This document shows positions 7,926-17,584 of a DNA stretch of 64,000 nucleotides, in pieces. The stretch spans positions 235,494 through 299,493 of the forward strand of contig NZ_JAEMHM010000006.1 of assembly GCF_016458275.1 (NCBI RefSeq), read 5' to 3'. The notes beneath the pieces are model-generated. The model did no database searches and was not told where the DNA came from. It saw only the letters and a list, made by a program, of their open reading frames with translations. The position numbers were made by a program, and so were the translations under genes. This DNA is from Geomesophilobacter sediminis. Lineage in GTDB: Bacteria; Desulfobacterota; Desulfuromonadia; Geobacterales; Geobacteraceae. How positions within the stretch are numbered: the first letter of the stretch is position 1; each line of letters begins with the position of its first letter.

Positions 7926-8615
7926 ATGAACGTCGCTCTGCTGCAACACACCCCCGAACCAGAACAGACCATCGCGCTCGCCGCCCGCCTCTGCTATTCG
8001 AAGGTCGACATCGAAGCGCTCAAGGAACGGATCACCGGCGCGGACATCAAGTCCTTCCTCGACAAGATCATGTCGCTGGGGCACCAGTCGGTGCTGGAGC
8101 ACGCCAGCTTCACCTTCGGGATCGAAGGGATTTCCCGGGTGACCACCCACCAGTTGGTCCGGCACCGGGTCGCCTCGTATTCCCAGCAGTCCCAGCGTTA
8201 CGTATCCCATACCGAGCAGTTCGATGTGGTGACGCCGCCGTCGATCGCCGCAAACCCCGAGCACGCCAAGGTGTTCGGGGCCCAGATCGCCGCGGTTCAC
8301 GCGGCCTACGCCGCGCTGGTCGAGGCGGGGGTGCCGGCGGAAGACGCCCGCTACCTGCTTCCCAACGCGACCCACACCAAGATCATCGTCACCATGAACG
8401 CGCGCGAGCTTTTGCATTTCTTCGGGGTGCGCTGCTGCGAGCGGGCCCAGTGGGAAATCCGGGCGATGGCGATCGAGATGCTGAAACTGGTCCGCCCGGT
8501 GGCGCCGACCGTTTTCGGTTCGGCCGGTCCGGGATGCCTCAGCGGCCCGTGCCCGGAAGGGGCGATGTGCTGCGGAAAGATGGCGGACGTGAGGGAGTTC
8601 TTCCGGAAGCTGTAA
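7926..8615 (+). CDS. thyX: Flavin-dependent thymidylate synthase ThyX
   Basis: 229 residues. The ThyX signature RHR-x7-S is seen as RHRVASYSQQSQR (79-91). Other family features are GHQSVLEHASFTFGIEGISR (52-71) and NARELLHFFGVRCCERAQWEIR near residue 160. ThyX makes dTMP from dUMP using methylenetetrahydrofolate, FAD and NADPH, replacing ThyA. The C-terminus has extra cysteines (GPGCLSGPCPEGAMCCG), common in Geobacter-type enzymes. The ribosome site is weak (GAAGG). It probably has its own promoter after the rpmE terminator. Confidence 0.96.
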   Translation: MNVALLQHTPEPEQTIALAARLCYSKVDIEALKERITGADIKSFLDKIMSLGHQSVLEHASFTFGIEGISRVTTHQLVRHRVASYSQQSQRYVSHTEQFDVVTPPSIAANPEHAKVFGAQIAAVHAAYAALVEAGVPAEDARYLLPNATHTKIIVTMNARELLHFFGVRCCERAQWEIRAMAIEMLKLVRPVAPTVFGSAGPGCLSGPCPEGAMCCGKMADVREFFRKL

Positions 8616-8639
8616 CGGAGCTATTGCCTGGTTCCTTTC

Positions 8640-8745
8640 CGGGCCCTCCCCTTCACGGGGCGGACGGAGGGGGATGAGGTTTTTCGGGGGTGACGAAGCC
8701 CATCCCCACCCCGACTCTCCCCTCGATGGGGAGGGAGGTCGTTCG
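8640..8745. repeat. Inverted-repeat intergenic element (CCCTCTCC/GGAGAGGG family)
   Basis: Contains CTCCCCTTCACGGGG, then GGGGGATGAGG, then in opposite orientation CATCCCCACCCCGACTCTCC, so the two ends pair. Same element family as at 10981, 23847, 28394 and 32641. Confidence 0.6.
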
Positions 8746-8784
8746 CAGGTTTCGTTTCAGTGGTGAGCAGTACCAGAGGTGAGC

Positions 8785-9690
8785 ATGTCCAAGATCAACA
8801 TCGGCGGTCAGGCGGTTCTTGAAGGGGTCATGATGCGGGCACCGCGTTCCCTGGCCATTGCCGTCAGGCGTCCCGACGGCGAGATTTCGGTGAAAAGCGA
8901 GACCGTGATCCCGCTTTCCGAGCGGTTCCCGGTCGTGAAACTCCCCATCGTGCGTGGCGCGGTGGCGCTTTTCAGTTCGCTCATCATCGGCATCAAGGCG
9001 CTCAACTTCTCCGCCAACGAGGCGATCGCCGAGGGCGAGGAGAAGGAGGAGCTGAGCTCCATGGCGATCGGCGGCACCATGGCGGTCGCCTTCGGGGCCG
9101 GCATCCTGCTGTTTTTCATTCTCCCCCTGTACCTGACCAAGCTGCTGGTCCCGATCATCGGGCAGTCCAACCTGGTATTCAACCTGGTGGACGGCGTGAT
9201 CCGGGTGACCGTCTTCCTCGTCTACATAACCGCCATCTCCCGGATGAAGGACATCCAGCGGGTCTTCCAGTATCACGGGGCGGAGCACAAATCGATCTTC
9301 ACCTTCGAGGCGGGGGAGGAACTGACCGTCGAGAACGTGCGGAAGTACAGCTGCCTGCACCCGCGCTGCGGGACCAGTTTCCTGCTCATCGTCATGCTGG
9401 TGAGCATCCTGATCTTCTCGCTGATCCCGAAACTGTGGCCGTTTTATTTCAAGGCCGGGGCGCGCATCCTGCTCCTGCCGATCATCGCCGGCGTCTCGTA
9501 CGAGGTGCTGAAGTGGAGCGCGAAGCACGACGGCAACCCGCTGGTGAAGCTGGTGATCGCCCCCGGGCTTGCCCTGCAGCGGCTGACCACCCGGGAGCCG
9601 GACGACAGCCAGATCGAGGTCGCGATCCGCTCGATGAATACCGCCCTGGAGCTCAACGGCGGGCACAAGGACGACCGGCTGGTCGTTTAG
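8785..9690 (+). CDS. DUF1385 family membrane protein
   Basis: 301 residues. It opens INIGGQAVLEGVMMRAPRS, the DUF1385 hallmark. Hydrophobic segments lie at about 93-125, 128-150, 198-220 and 228-245. Other conserved family features are QYHGAEHKSIFTFE (about 163-176) and the pair YSCLHPRCGTSFLLIV. The family is conserved beside prfA and rpmE in many Gram-positives and deltaproteobacteria, suggesting a link with translation or the envelope, but its function is unknown. The start at 8785 has AGAGG five bases upstream; a GTG at 8779 would overlap that site. Confidence 0.92.
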   Translation: MSKINIGGQAVLEGVMMRAPRSLAIAVRRPDGEISVKSETVIPLSERFPVVKLPIVRGAVALFSSLIIGIKALNFSANEAIAEGEEKEELSSMAIGGTMAVAFGAGILLFFILPLYLTKLLVPIIGQSNLVFNLVDGVIRVTVFLVYITAISRMKDIQRVFQYHGAEHKSIFTFEAGEELTVENVRKYSCLHPRCGTSFLLIVMLVSILIFSLIPKLWPFYFKAGARILLLPIIAGVSYEVLKWSAKHDGNPLVKLVIAPGLALQRLTTREPDDSQIEVAIRSMNTALELNGGHKDDRLVV

Positions 9691-9822
9691 CAGTGAGCAA
9701 AGAGCAATGAACCGGTTTGTGCCTGTTCGCAGCTAGTTTGAATGACTATTAAGTACAGGGTGTGGGAGTGGGGAAAGGGTGATCGAGCAGACGAGACTGC
9801 TCAGTGCTCTTGGCTCACTGCT
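9689..9822. repeat. Inverted repeat between DUF1385 gene and prfA
   Basis: AGCAGTGAGCAAAGAGCA (9689-9706) and TGCTCTTGGCTCACTGCT (9805-9822) are reverse complements with one mismatch, about 100 bp apart. It looks like a small non-autonomous element; the left arm overlaps the DUF1385 stop codon. Confidence 0.7.
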
Positions 9823-9841
9823 CATGGCCCGCGGAGTTTGG

Positions 9842-10912
9842 ATGTTTGAAAAAATTGCAGATCTGGAGCGGCGGTTCGAGGAACTGGAGTCGCTCTTGGC
9901 CGATCCCGAGGTGCTGGCCAACCAGCAGGAATTCCGCAAGCTCTCCAAGGAGCATTCCGGCCTCACCGAGCTGATCGCCGCCTTCCGCGAATACAAGAAG
10001 GTCCTCTCCGACATCGAGGACAACCAGGAACTGCTGAAAGAGCCGGACCAGGAGATGCGCGAGATGGCCCAGGCGGAACTCGAGGACCTGGCGGAGCGTC
10101 GCGAGAAGCTGGAAGCCGAGATCAAGGTGCTGCTCCTGCCCAAGGACCCCAACGACGACAAGAGCGTCGTTTTGGAGATCCGCGCCGGAACCGGCGGGGA
10201 CGAGTCGGCCCTTTTTGCCGGCGACCTTTTCCGCATGTACAACCGTTTCGCCGAGACCAACCGCTGGCGCGTCGAGATGATCTCCTGCTCCGAGTCGGAG
10301 AAGGGGGGGTACAAGGAGGTCGTTGCGCTCATCGAGGGGACGGGGGTCTTCGCCAAGCTCAAGTACGAGTCGGGGACCCACCGGGTCCAGCGCGTTCCGG
10401 AGACCGAAGCGCAGGGGCGGATCCACACCAGTGCCGCCACGGTCGCGGTCCTTCCCGAAGCGGAAGACGTTGACGTCGACATCAACCCGGCGGACCTGAA
10501 GATCGACGTCTACCGTTCCTCGGGGGCCGGCGGCCAGCACGTCAACACCACCGACTCTGCGGTCCGGATCACCCACCTCCCGACCGGCACCGTGGTTGCC
10601 TGCCAGGAAGAGCGGAGCCAGATCAAAAACCGCGCGAAGGCGATGAAGGTTCTGAAGTCCAAGATCCTCGACACCATCGTGACCGAGCAGAACGCGAAGC
10701 TGGCAGCGGACCGGAAGAGCCAGGTCGGCAGCGGCGACCGGAGCGAGCGGATCCGTACCTACAACTTCCCGCAGGGAAGGATGACCGACCACCGGATCGG
10801 GCTGACCCTGTACCGCCTCGATGCCATCATGGCCGGCGACATCAACGAGATCACCGAGGCCCTGCGCACCCACTACCAGATGGAAGCGCTCCAGGCGCAG
10901 AGCGAAGCTTAG
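9842..10912 (+). CDS. prfA: Peptide chain release factor 1
   Basis: 356 residues. It has the RF1 coiled N-terminus, the anticodon-like tripeptide position [14 protein letters not shown] (PxT as in RF1, here PET), GGQ in [26 protein letters not shown] (about 225-250) and the conserved end [20 protein letters not shown]. It ends translation at UAA and UAG. The start at 9842 is preceded by GGAG; further upstream the reading frame enters the inverted repeat and is not conserved. The next gene, prmC, encodes the methylase that modifies the GGQ glutamine. Confidence 0.97.
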   Translation: MFEKIADLERRFEELESLLADPEVLANQQEFRKLSKEHSGLTELIAAFREYKKVLSDIEDNQELLKEPDQEMREMAQAELEDLAERREKLEAEIKVLLLPKDPNDDKSVVLEIRAGTGGDESALFAGDLFRMYNRFAETNRWRVEMISCSESEKGGYKEVVALIEGTGVFAKLKYESGTHRVQRVPETEAQGRIHTSAATVAVLPEAEDVDVDINPADLKIDVYRSSGAGGQHVNTTDSAVRITHLPTGTVVACQEERSQIKNRAKAMKVLKSKILDTIVTEQNAKLAADRKSQVGSGDRSERIRTYNFPQGRMTDHRIGLTLYRLDAIMAGDINEITEALRTHYQMEALQAQSEA

Positions 10913-10980
10913 AAACCGGGGCTAGGAACTGGGGGCTAGGGGCTAGGGAATCGAAATCACAGGACACTTGCCCAAAGCGT

Positions 10981-11020
10981 CCCCTCTCCTTCAAGGAGAG
11001 GGACAGGGTGAGGATGGGGT
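10981..11020 (+). repeat. 40-bp intergenic repeat (CCCTCTCC/GGAGAGGG family)
   Basis: Forty bases identical except for one position to 23847-23886, with an internal hairpin CCCTCTCCTT-CAAGGAGAGGG. The prmC start codon follows immediately, so the repeat provides the prmC leader. Confidence 0.85.
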
Positions 11021-11881
11021 TTGCCGTTGGAACGATGGGACGTGCTCAAGGTCCTGAACTGGACCAAGGGATACCTTGCTGAAAAAGGGGTGGAAAACGC
11101 CCGTTTGGAAGCGGAGTGGATGCTGTGCGAGGTCCTTTCCCTGGACCGGGTCGGGCTCTACTGCAACTTCGACAAGCCCCTGTCCGACGCCGAGCTCACC
11201 GCTTACCGCTCCATGGTGGCCCGCCGGGCCAAGCGCGAACCGCTCCAGTACATTCTCGGCACCCAGGAGTTCATGGGGCTCGAGTTTCGGGTCACCCCGA
11301 GCGTCCTGATCCCGCGCTACGACACCGAAGTACTGGTGAACGAGGCGGTGCAGCGGGCGCCGAAGACGGGCGCCATCCTGGATATCGGAACCGGCAGCGG
11401 CTGCGTTGCCATATCCCTGGCGCACCTTCTTCCCGAAGCGAGGGTCACCACTGTCGATGTTTCCCCGGGAGCGATCGAGGTCGCCCGGGAAAACGCGGAG
11501 AAAAACGGTGCGACCGTGGAATTTTGCGAAGGATCGCTCTTTGCTCCTTGCGCCGGCCGTCGCTTCGACATGATCGTTTCCAATCCGCCGTACATCCGCA
11601 AGGACGAACTGGCCACCCTGCAACCCGAGGTCCGCGATTTCGAACCGATGGGAGCACTGGATGGGGGGGCGGACGGCCTTGATTTCTACCGCACCATCGT
11701 AGCCCAGGCGCCTGCGCACCTGGTCGATGGCGGATGGCTTCTTTTCGAGGTGGGTGCCGGACAGGCACCTGACGTGCTCGGCCTGCTCCAAAAGGGCGGT
11801 TTCGGTGATTCATCGTTCACCGCGGCCGACCCTGCGGGAATCGACCGCGTCGTCGGAGCCCGGCTCGGGCGCGCCTCCTAG
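11021..11881 (+). CDS. prmC: Release factor glutamine methyltransferase PrmC (HemK)
   Basis: 286 residues. The N-terminal helical domain (RWDVLKVLNWTKGYLAEKGV) is followed by the SAM-binding fold with ILDIGTGSGCVAISLA (about 124-139) and the catalytic NPPY in IVSNPPYIRKDEL (about 188-200), which holds the glutamine to be methylated. It modifies the GGQ motif of RF1/RF2, matching its place after prfA. The start is uncertain: a TTG at 11021 directly after the repeat, with GAGG about ten bases before, or a GTG at 11042 that begins at the conserved LKVLNW. Confidence 0.93.
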   Translation: MPLERWDVLKVLNWTKGYLAEKGVENARLEAEWMLCEVLSLDRVGLYCNFDKPLSDAELTAYRSMVARRAKREPLQYILGTQEFMGLEFRVTPSVLIPRYDTEVLVNEAVQRAPKTGAILDIGTGSGCVAISLAHLLPEARVTTVDVSPGAIEVARENAEKNGATVEFCEGSLFAPCAGRRFDMIVSNPPYIRKDELATLQPEVRDFEPMGALDGGADGLDFYRTIVAQAPAHLVDGGWLLFEVGAGQAPDVLGLLQKGGFGDSSFTAADPAGIDRVVGARLGRAS

Positions 11882-11917
11882 CCGCGACGCGGCGCTAAAA
11901 ATACAACGAGGTATCGA

Positions 11918-13183
11918 GTGGACAAACTCATCATCAACGGCGGCAAGAAACTTTCGGGCGATGTGAGCATCAGTGGCTCCAAGAACGCCGCTCTCCCCAT
12001 ATTCATCTCCACCATCCTGGCCCCCGGCTGCCACGAGATCAGCAACGTTCCCTTCCTCCGGGACATCAACACCACCATCAAGGTTCTGGAGCAGCTCGGC
12101 GCCAGCGTCGAGGGGCGAGGGAACCTGGTCAAGATCGACACCACCAACCTGAACAGCTACGAGGCCACCTACGACCTGGTCCGCACCATGCGTGCCTCGG
12201 TGCTGGTGCTCGGGCCGCTGCTGGCCCGCTTCGGCCAGGCCCGCGTCTCGCTCCCCGGCGGCTGCGCCATCGGCGCCCGTCCGATCAACCTGCACCTGAA
12301 AGGGCTTGCCGCTCTCGGCGCCGAGATCACCTTGGAGCACGGTTACGTCGAGGCGAAGGCGAAGAAGCTTAAGGGAGCCCGGATCAACTTCGACATCTCC
12401 ACCGTCGGCGGGACCGAGCAGCTCTTGATGGCTGCGGCATTGGCCGAAGGGGACACGATCCTGGAAAACGCCGCTCGCGAGCCCGAGATCGTCGATCTTG
12501 CCGAGATGCTCATCAAGATGGGGGCGAAGATCGACGGGGCCGGAACCGACACCATCCGCATCACCGGCGTCGATTCCCTTACTCCGGCCAAACACTCGGT
12601 GATGCCGGACCGGATCGAGGCGGGTACCTTCATGGTGGCCGCGGCGATCACCGGCGGCGACGTCCGCATCCACAACATGCGCCTGGATCACCTCGACGCG
12701 CTGGCGTTCAAACTCCAGGATGCGGGGGTGCAGATCACCAACAAGGACAACGTGGTCCGGGTCAAGGGGCCGGCGAAGGTCCGCAGCGTCAATATCAAGA
12801 CCCGTCCGTACCCGGGTTTCCCGACCGACATGCAGGCCCAGTTCATGGCGCTCATGTGCCTGGCCGACGGGGCCAGCGTCATCAGCGAGAACATCTTCGA
12901 GAACCGGTTCATGCACGTCTCCGAGCTGCTCCGCTTCGGTGCCGACATCGTGGTCGAGGGGAACACCGCCACGGTCAAAGGGGTGAAGAAACTCTCCGGC
13001 GCACCGGTCATGGCGACCGACCTTCGCGCCTCGGCCTCGCTGATCCTGGCCGCCCTTGCCGCGGACAGCACCAGCGAGATCACCCGCATTTACCATCTGG
13101 ACCGCGGCTACGAGTTCATCGAGAAGAAGCTCGCCGGTCTGGGCGCCGACGTCCAGCGGGTGAAGGACGAGACCGGGGTTTAG
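11918..13183 (+). CDS. murA: UDP-N-acetylglucosamine 1-carboxyvinyltransferase MurA
   Basis: 421 residues, normal length. It begins at a GTG ([27 protein letters not shown]) with GAGG upstream. The active-site cysteine is present as Cys116 in [19 protein letters not shown], so the enzyme should be fosfomycin-sensitive. The second half has the EPSP-synthase-fold repeats, with [11 protein letters not shown] conserved. It transfers enolpyruvate to UDP-GlcNAc, the first committed step of peptidoglycan synthesis. The gap to prmC is 36 bp. Confidence 0.98.
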   Translation: MDKLIINGGKKLSGDVSISGSKNAALPIFISTILAPGCHEISNVPFLRDINTTIKVLEQLGASVEGRGNLVKIDTTNLNSYEATYDLVRTMRASVLVLGPLLARFGQARVSLPGGCAIGARPINLHLKGLAALGAEITLEHGYVEAKAKKLKGARINFDISTVGGTEQLLMAAALAEGDTILENAAREPEIVDLAEMLIKMGAKIDGAGTDTIRITGVDSLTPAKHSVMPDRIEAGTFMVAAAITGGDVRIHNMRLDHLDALAFKLQDAGVQITNKDNVVRVKGPAKVRSVNIKTRPYPGFPTDMQAQFMALMCLADGASVISENIFENRFMHVSELLRFGADIVVEGNTATVKGVKKLSGAPVMATDLRASASLILAALAADSTSEITRIYHLDRGYEFIEKKLAGLGADVQRVKDETGV

Positions 13184-13213
13184 CGGCGCAGCGTGCTACG
13201 CCGCAAGGTCCCA

Positions 13214-13345
13214 ATCGTCCCCCTTTAGCAAAGGGGGATTCAGGGGGATTTGCCGTTAGGTTTTGCTTTTCCAACGGCTTAACGGAAACCTCAAAAACCG
13301 AATCCCCCCCGACCCCCCTTCGCAAAGGGGGGAGCACAAGGGTTA
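13214..13345. repeat. Long inverted-repeat (MITE-like) element between murA and hisG
   Basis: CCCCTTTAGCAAAGGGGGATTC on the left pairs with GAATCCCCCCCGACCCC and CTTCGCAAAGGGGGG on the right; a second inner pair CCGTTAGG..CTTAACGG lies in between. The whole can fold back on itself. Separates murA from the his operon. Confidence 0.7.
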
Positions 13346-13361
13346 TAGGAAGGGCTTTTTT

Positions 13362-14000
13362 ATGAGCGATTTCATCACCATTGCCATTCCCAAGGGACGC
13401 ATCCTGCACGACTCGGTGGCCCTTTTCAAGAAGATCGGGATCGACTGCGAGGAGCTCCTTTCGGATACCCGCAAGCTCGTCTTCGAGAACGCCGAGCAGA
13501 AGATGCGTTACATGATCGTCCGGGCCACCGACGTTCCGACCTACGTCGAGTACGGCTGCGCCGATCTGGGCATCGTCGGCAAGGACACGCTGATGGAGCA
13601 GGAAAAAGACCTCTACGAGCCGCTCGACCTGAAGTTCGGCTATTGCCGCCTGATGGTCGCCGAGCCCGCGGGCCTTTCCGCCCAGGACGATCCCGCCGCC
13701 TGGAACCATATCCGGATCGCGACCAAGTACCCGCATGTGACCGAGAAGTATTTCGCCAGCAAAGGGGTCCAGGTCGAGCTGATCAAGCTCTACGGCTCGA
13801 TCGAGCTTGCGCCGCTGGTCGGGCTTTCCGAGCGGATCGTCGACCTCGTCTCCACCGGTGAGACCCTGAAGCAGAACGGGCTGGTCGAGGTGGAGACCAT
13901 CGCCGAGATCACCTGCCGGCTGATCGTGAACCGGGCGAGCCTGAAGACCAAGCACGAGCGGATCTCCGAGATCATCTCCGGGCTGGAAAAACATATTTAG
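13362..14000 (+). CDS. hisG: ATP phosphoribosyltransferase, short form HisG
   Basis: 212 residues, the short form that lacks the C-terminal regulatory domain and needs HisZ for activity and feedback control; hisZ is not in this window. It starts MSDFITIAIPKGRILHDS. The PRPP-binding motif is ERIVDLVSTGETLKQNG (about 162-178), and the N-terminal VGKDTLME region is conserved. It joins ATP and PRPP in the first step of histidine synthesis. ATG at 13362 with AGGAAGG upstream; the open frame before it lies inside the inverted repeat. First gene of hisG-D-B-H-A-F-E. Confidence 0.97.
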   Translation: MSDFITIAIPKGRILHDSVALFKKIGIDCEELLSDTRKLVFENAEQKMRYMIVRATDVPTYVEYGCADLGIVGKDTLMEQEKDLYEPLDLKFGYCRLMVAEPAGLSAQDDPAAWNHIRIATKYPHVTEKYFASKGVQVELIKLYGSIELAPLVGLSERIVDLVSTGETLKQNGLVEVETIAEITCRLIVNRASLKTKHERISEIISGLEKHI

Positions 14001-14042
14001 GGCCCTTTCGGGGCTGCTGAGGATTGCAGAGAAAAGGAATCT

Positions 14043-14160
14043 CGTTCCCAAGCTCCAGCTTGGGAGCGGCATCACTTTTCGAAGCTCCAGCTGCGCGAGT
14101 CCTTTCACAAAGCTGGAGCTTTGAACATCTTGCGTACCCAAGGTGGACCTTGGGTACGAG
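14043..14160. repeat. Cluster of small hairpins between hisG and hisD
   Basis: Three back-to-back hairpins: TTCCCAAGCTCCAGCTTGGGA, GAAGCTCCAGCT paired with AGCTGGAGCTT, and GTACCCAAGGTGGACCTTGGGTAC. They lie in the 200 bp non-coding gap inside the his operon and are probably palindromic repeat units. Confidence 0.75.
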
Positions 14161-14201
14161 GCTTGAGTGCCGAACGTAGAACCCGCTGGAGGGCGCGACA
14201 C

Positions 14202-15488
14202 ATGCAGTTCCTCGACATACGTGAAGAAGGTTTTCAGGCGAAATTCGACGCCATCGTCGAGCGCGGCGAGGAGAGCGGCCGCGAGGTCGAAGGGGTCGTG
14301 CTGGATATCATCTCGGCCGTCCGCAGCCGCGGCGACGAGGCCCTCTTGGAATACACCCGCCGCTTCGACCGGCTGGAGTGCGCTGCCGCCGGGCTTGAAG
14401 TGACCCAGGCGGATTTCGACCGCGCTTTTGCCCAGGTCGAACCGCAGGACCTGGCCGCCCTTAAACTCGCCGTCGAGCGCGTGGCTCGCTTTCATGAAAA
14501 GCAGAAGCAGCAGAGCTGGATCTCCACCGAGGAGCCGGACATCATGGTCGGCCAGAAGGTGACGCCGCTCAGCAAGGTCGGGATCTACGTCCCGGGGGGG
14601 AAGGCGTCCTATCCCTCCAGCGTCATCATGAACGCGGTTCCGGCCAAGGTCGCCGGCGTCGGCGAGATCGTCATGGTCGCCCCGACCCCGGGGGGTGAGG
14701 CCAACCCGCACGTCCTGGTTGCGGCCAAGCTGGCGGGCGTCGACCGCGTCTTCCGCATCGGCGGGGCCCAGGCGGTCGCGGCCCTGGCCTACGGGACCGC
14801 AACCGTCCCCCGCGTCGACAAGATCACCGGCCCGGGCAACATCTACGTCGCCACCGCCAAGAAGCTCGTCTTCGGCCAGGTGGGGATCGACATGATCGCC
14901 GGTCCGAGCGAAATCCTGGTCATCAACGATGGCAGCGGCAATGCCGCCCACATCGCCGCCGACCTTCTCTCCCAGGCCGAACACGACGAGCTGGCTTCGT
15001 CGGTCCTCATCACTACCAGCCGCACCTTTGCTGAGGCGGTGGCCGAAGAGGTCGAGCGGCAGCTGAAGATCCTGCCGCGTGAAGGTATCGCCCGGAAGTC
15101 GTGGGAATCCTTCGGTGTCATCATCGTGGCCGGAAACCTGGCAGAGGCGATTTCCTTCTCCAACCGGATCGCTCCGGAGCACCTGGAACTCGCCGTGGAG
15201 AACCCCTTCGAGATCCTGCCGCTCATTACCAATGCCGGCGCCATCTTCATGGGGCACTACACCCCGGAGGCTTCCGGCGACTACCTGGCCGGCCCGAACC
15301 ACACGCTTCCCACCGGCGGAACCGCCCGTTTCTTTTCGCCGCTGTCGGTGGACGACTTCGTGAAAAAGAGCTCCATCATCCATTTCACCCAGGGGGGCTT
15401 GCAGCGGGTCGGTAACGAGATCGTCCGCATCGCCGGGCTGGAAGGGCTGGACGCCCACGCCCGCTCGGTGAGCCTGCGCCTTAAGTAA
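14202..15488 (+). CDS. hisD: Histidinol dehydrogenase
   Basis: 428 residues. Family signatures are [28 protein letters not shown] (about 126-153), the zinc and catalytic region [15 protein letters not shown] (about 228-242) with [10 protein letters not shown], and APEHLELAV. The NAD-dependent enzyme oxidises L-histidinol to histidine in two steps. The start at 14202 has GGAGG nine bases upstream; the preceding open frame lies in the hairpin repeat. hisC, usually next in relatives, is absent: hisB follows after 35 bp. Confidence 0.97.
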   Translation: MQFLDIREEGFQAKFDAIVERGEESGREVEGVVLDIISAVRSRGDEALLEYTRRFDRLECAAAGLEVTQADFDRAFAQVEPQDLAALKLAVERVARFHEKQKQQSWISTEEPDIMVGQKVTPLSKVGIYVPGGKASYPSSVIMNAVPAKVAGVGEIVMVAPTPGGEANPHVLVAAKLAGVDRVFRIGGAQAVAALAYGTATVPRVDKITGPGNIYVATAKKLVFGQVGIDMIAGPSEILVINDGSGNAAHIAADLLSQAEHDELASSVLITTSRTFAEAVAEEVERQLKILPREGIARKSWESFGVIIVAGNLAEAISFSNRIAPEHLELAVENPFEILPLITNAGAIFMGHYTPEASGDYLAGPNHTLPTGGTARFFSPLSVDDFVKKSSIIHFTQGGLQRVGNEIVRIAGLEGLDAHARSVSLRLK

Positions 15489-15523
15489 TTGCATTCAATG
15501 CCATCCAAGGAGGGCGAACGTAC

Positions 15524-16108
15524 ATGAGATCGGCAGTCATCGAACGGATCACCAAGGAGACCCAGATCAAGCTCTCCCTTACCATCGACGGCAAGGGCGA
15601 TTCCAAGATCTGCACGTCGGTCCCCTTCCTCGACCACATGCTGGACCTCTTCGCCCGACACGGCCTGTTCGACCTGCAGGTCGAGGCGCACGGGGACATC
15701 GACATCGATTTCCACCACACCGTGGAGGACATCGGGATCGTGCTCGGGACCGCCTTCAAGGAGGCGCTGGGCGACAAAAAGGGGATTCGCCGCTACGGCC
15801 AGGCCACCGTCCCGATGGACGAGACGCTGGCTGCCGTTGCCACCGACCTTTCCGGCCGTCCTTTTCTGGTGTACAACGTGCGGCTGCCGAAGGTGAAGAT
15901 CGGGGATTTCGACGTCGAGCTGGTGAAGGAGTTCTTCCAGGGCTTCGTGAACCACTGCGGGGCGAACCTCCATGTCAACGTCATGTACGGCGACAACGTT
16001 CACCATATCGTGGAGGCGTGCTTCAAGGCCGCGGCCCGGGCGCTGGATCAGGCGACCCAGCACGATTCGCGCATCGAAGGGGTCATGTCCACCAAGGGCA
16101 AGCTGTAG
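15524..16108 (+). CDS. hisB: Imidazoleglycerol-phosphate dehydratase
   Basis: 194 residues, a monofunctional dehydratase without the phosphatase domain found in enterics. The metal-binding histidine clusters are clear: [14 protein letters not shown] (about 34-47), [13 protein letters not shown] (about 63-75), then [32 protein letters not shown] near the end. Catalyses loss of water from imidazole-glycerol phosphate. AGGAGGGCG lies before the ATG. Four bases separate its stop from an alternative hisH ATG. Confidence 0.97.
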   Translation: MRSAVIERITKETQIKLSLTIDGKGDSKICTSVPFLDHMLDLFARHGLFDLQVEAHGDIDIDFHHTVEDIGIVLGTAFKEALGDKKGIRRYGQATVPMDETLAAVATDLSGRPFLVYNVRLPKVKIGDFDVELVKEFFQGFVNHCGANLHVNVMYGDNVHHIVEACFKAAARALDQATQHDSRIEGVMSTKGKL

Positions 16109-16120
16109 GGAATGGGGCGT

Positions 16121-16744
16121 ATGATAGCGATAATCGATTACGGCATGGGCAATCTGCGCTCGGTGCAGAAGGGTTTTGAGAAGGTGGGTTTCGACGCGGT
16201 GGTGACCACCGACCCGAAGGTCCTCTTCGAGGCGGACCGGGTGGTGCTTCCCGGCGTCGGGGCGTTTCGCGACTGCATCAAGAACCTCGAAGAGGGGGGC
16301 TTCGTCGAGCCGATCCTGAAAGTGATTGGGGCCGGCAAGCCGTTTCTCGGGATCTGCCTCGGGCTGCAGCTTCTTTTCACCGAGAGCGAGGAGTTCGGGC
16401 TGCACAAGGGGCTCGACGTCATCCCGGGGCGCGTGGTCCGTTTTCCCGAGGGGATGAAGGAAGCCGACGAGGAGCTGAAGGTCCCGCACATGGGTTGGAA
16501 CCAGATTGCCCTGAAGAAGCCCGCACCGCTTTACGGGGGGATTGCCGAGGGGACCAACGTCTACTTCGTGCACTCTTACTATGTGAAGCCGGATGATGAG
16601 GCGGTGGTGGCCTCCACCACCGGCTACGGCATCGAGTTCTGTTCCTCGATCTGGCGGGACAACGTCATGGCGACCCAGTTCCACCCGGAGAAATCCCAGG
16701 ACAAGGGCCTGGCCATGCTGAAGAACTTCGCGCAGCTGAAATAA
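16121..16744 (+). CDS. hisH: Imidazole glycerol phosphate synthase, glutaminase subunit HisH
   Basis: 207 residues from [15 protein letters not shown]. Class I glutamine amidotransferase triad: Cys79 in GICLGLQLL, with His188 and Glu190 in [11 protein letters not shown]. It supplies ammonia through a tunnel to HisF. An ATG at 16112 (MGRMIAI) is possible but has only three bases after the hisB stop; the ATG at 16121 is the standard family start. Confidence 0.96.
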   Translation: MIAIIDYGMGNLRSVQKGFEKVGFDAVVTTDPKVLFEADRVVLPGVGAFRDCIKNLEEGGFVEPILKVIGAGKPFLGICLGLQLLFTESEEFGLHKGLDVIPGRVVRFPEGMKEADEELKVPHMGWNQIALKKPAPLYGGIAEGTNVYFVHSYYVKPDDEAVVASTTGYGIEFCSSIWRDNVMATQFHPEKSQDKGLAMLKNFAQLK

Positions 16745-16764
16745 CCTACGACTTGGAGCTGTAA

Positions 16765-17490
16765 ATGATAGTAATTCCCGCGATCGATCTCAAAAACGGC
16801 TGCTGCGTCCGCCTGGAGCAGGGGCTCATGGAAAAGGACACGGTTTTCAACGAGGATCCCGGTGCCCAGGCTGCCGAGTGGCAGCGCCAGGGGGGCGAAC
16901 TCCTCCACATCGTGGACCTGGACGGCGCCTTCGCCGGCGAACCGAAAAACCGTGCGGCCATCGAGTCGATCGTGAAAAACGTCACCATCCCGACCCAGCT
17001 CGGCGGCGGGATCCGCGACATCGCCACCATCGAGTCCTACTTCTCCCTCGGGATCGGGCGCGCCATCATCGGCACCGCCGCCCAACGGAATCCCGACCTC
17101 GTCAAGGAGGCCTGCGCCCTCTTTCCCGGCCGGATCGTGGTCGGCATCGACGCCAAGGACGGCATGGTCGCGGTCCAGGGGTGGGCCGAAGTGACCGGCA
17201 TCACGGCGACCGAGCTGGCCAAGAAGTTCGAAGGCTACGGCGTCTCCGCGATCATCTACACCGACATCAGCCGCGACGGTATGATGCAGGGACCGAACAT
17301 CGCGGCCACCAAGGCGCTTGCCGAAGCGATCAGCATCCCGGTCATCGCCTCGGGCGGTCTTTCCTCGCTGAAGGACATCGAGAACCTGATGGCGATCGAG
17401 TCCTCCGGGGTGACCGGCGTCATCACCGGCAAGGCGATCTACAGCGGCGCCATCAACCTCGCCGAGGCGATCGCGCTGACCAAAAAATAG
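16765..17490 (+). CDS. hisA: Phosphoribosylformimino-5-aminoimidazole carboxamide ribotide isomerase HisA
   Basis: 241 residues, a TIM barrel of two half-barrel repeats. Asp8 in IPAIDLKNG is the catalytic base and the Asp in [14 protein letters not shown] the catalytic acid; phosphate loops GGGIRD and ASGGLSSL are present. It opens the sugar of ProFAR to give PRFAR for HisHF. GGAG is upstream (GACTTGGAGCTGTAA), with a 20 bp gap to hisH. Confidence 0.97.
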   Translation: MIVIPAIDLKNGCCVRLEQGLMEKDTVFNEDPGAQAAEWQRQGGELLHIVDLDGAFAGEPKNRAAIESIVKNVTIPTQLGGGIRDIATIESYFSLGIGRAIIGTAAQRNPDLVKEACALFPGRIVVGIDAKDGMVAVQGWAEVTGITATELAKKFEGYGVSAIIYTDISRDGMMQGPNIAATKALAEAISIPVIASGGLSSLKDIENLMAIESSGVTGVITGKAIYSGAINLAEAIALTKK

Positions 17491-17495
17491 TTCGG

Positions 17496-17565
17496 AGTTC
17501 CAAGTTCCAGGTTCACAGTTTCCTGTGCTCCGGCACTCAGGACTCTGAACCTCGAAATTGGAACT
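17496..17565. repeat. Inverted repeat between hisA and hisF
   Basis: AGTTCCAAGTTCCAGGTTCA (17496-17515) faces TGAACCTCGAAATTGGAACT (17546-17565), reverse complements with a few mismatches; loop about 30 bases. A palindromic unit inserted between two his genes without breaking the operon. Confidence 0.75.
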
Positions 17566-17584
17566 CGTTTTCGGAGAAAACCAC

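Noticed and set aside
13116..15494. Long open frame antisense to hisG-hisD (about 790 codons)
   Set aside because: High-GC codon bias of hisG and hisD opens the opposite strand; the protein has no recognisable motif and conflicts with two certain genes.
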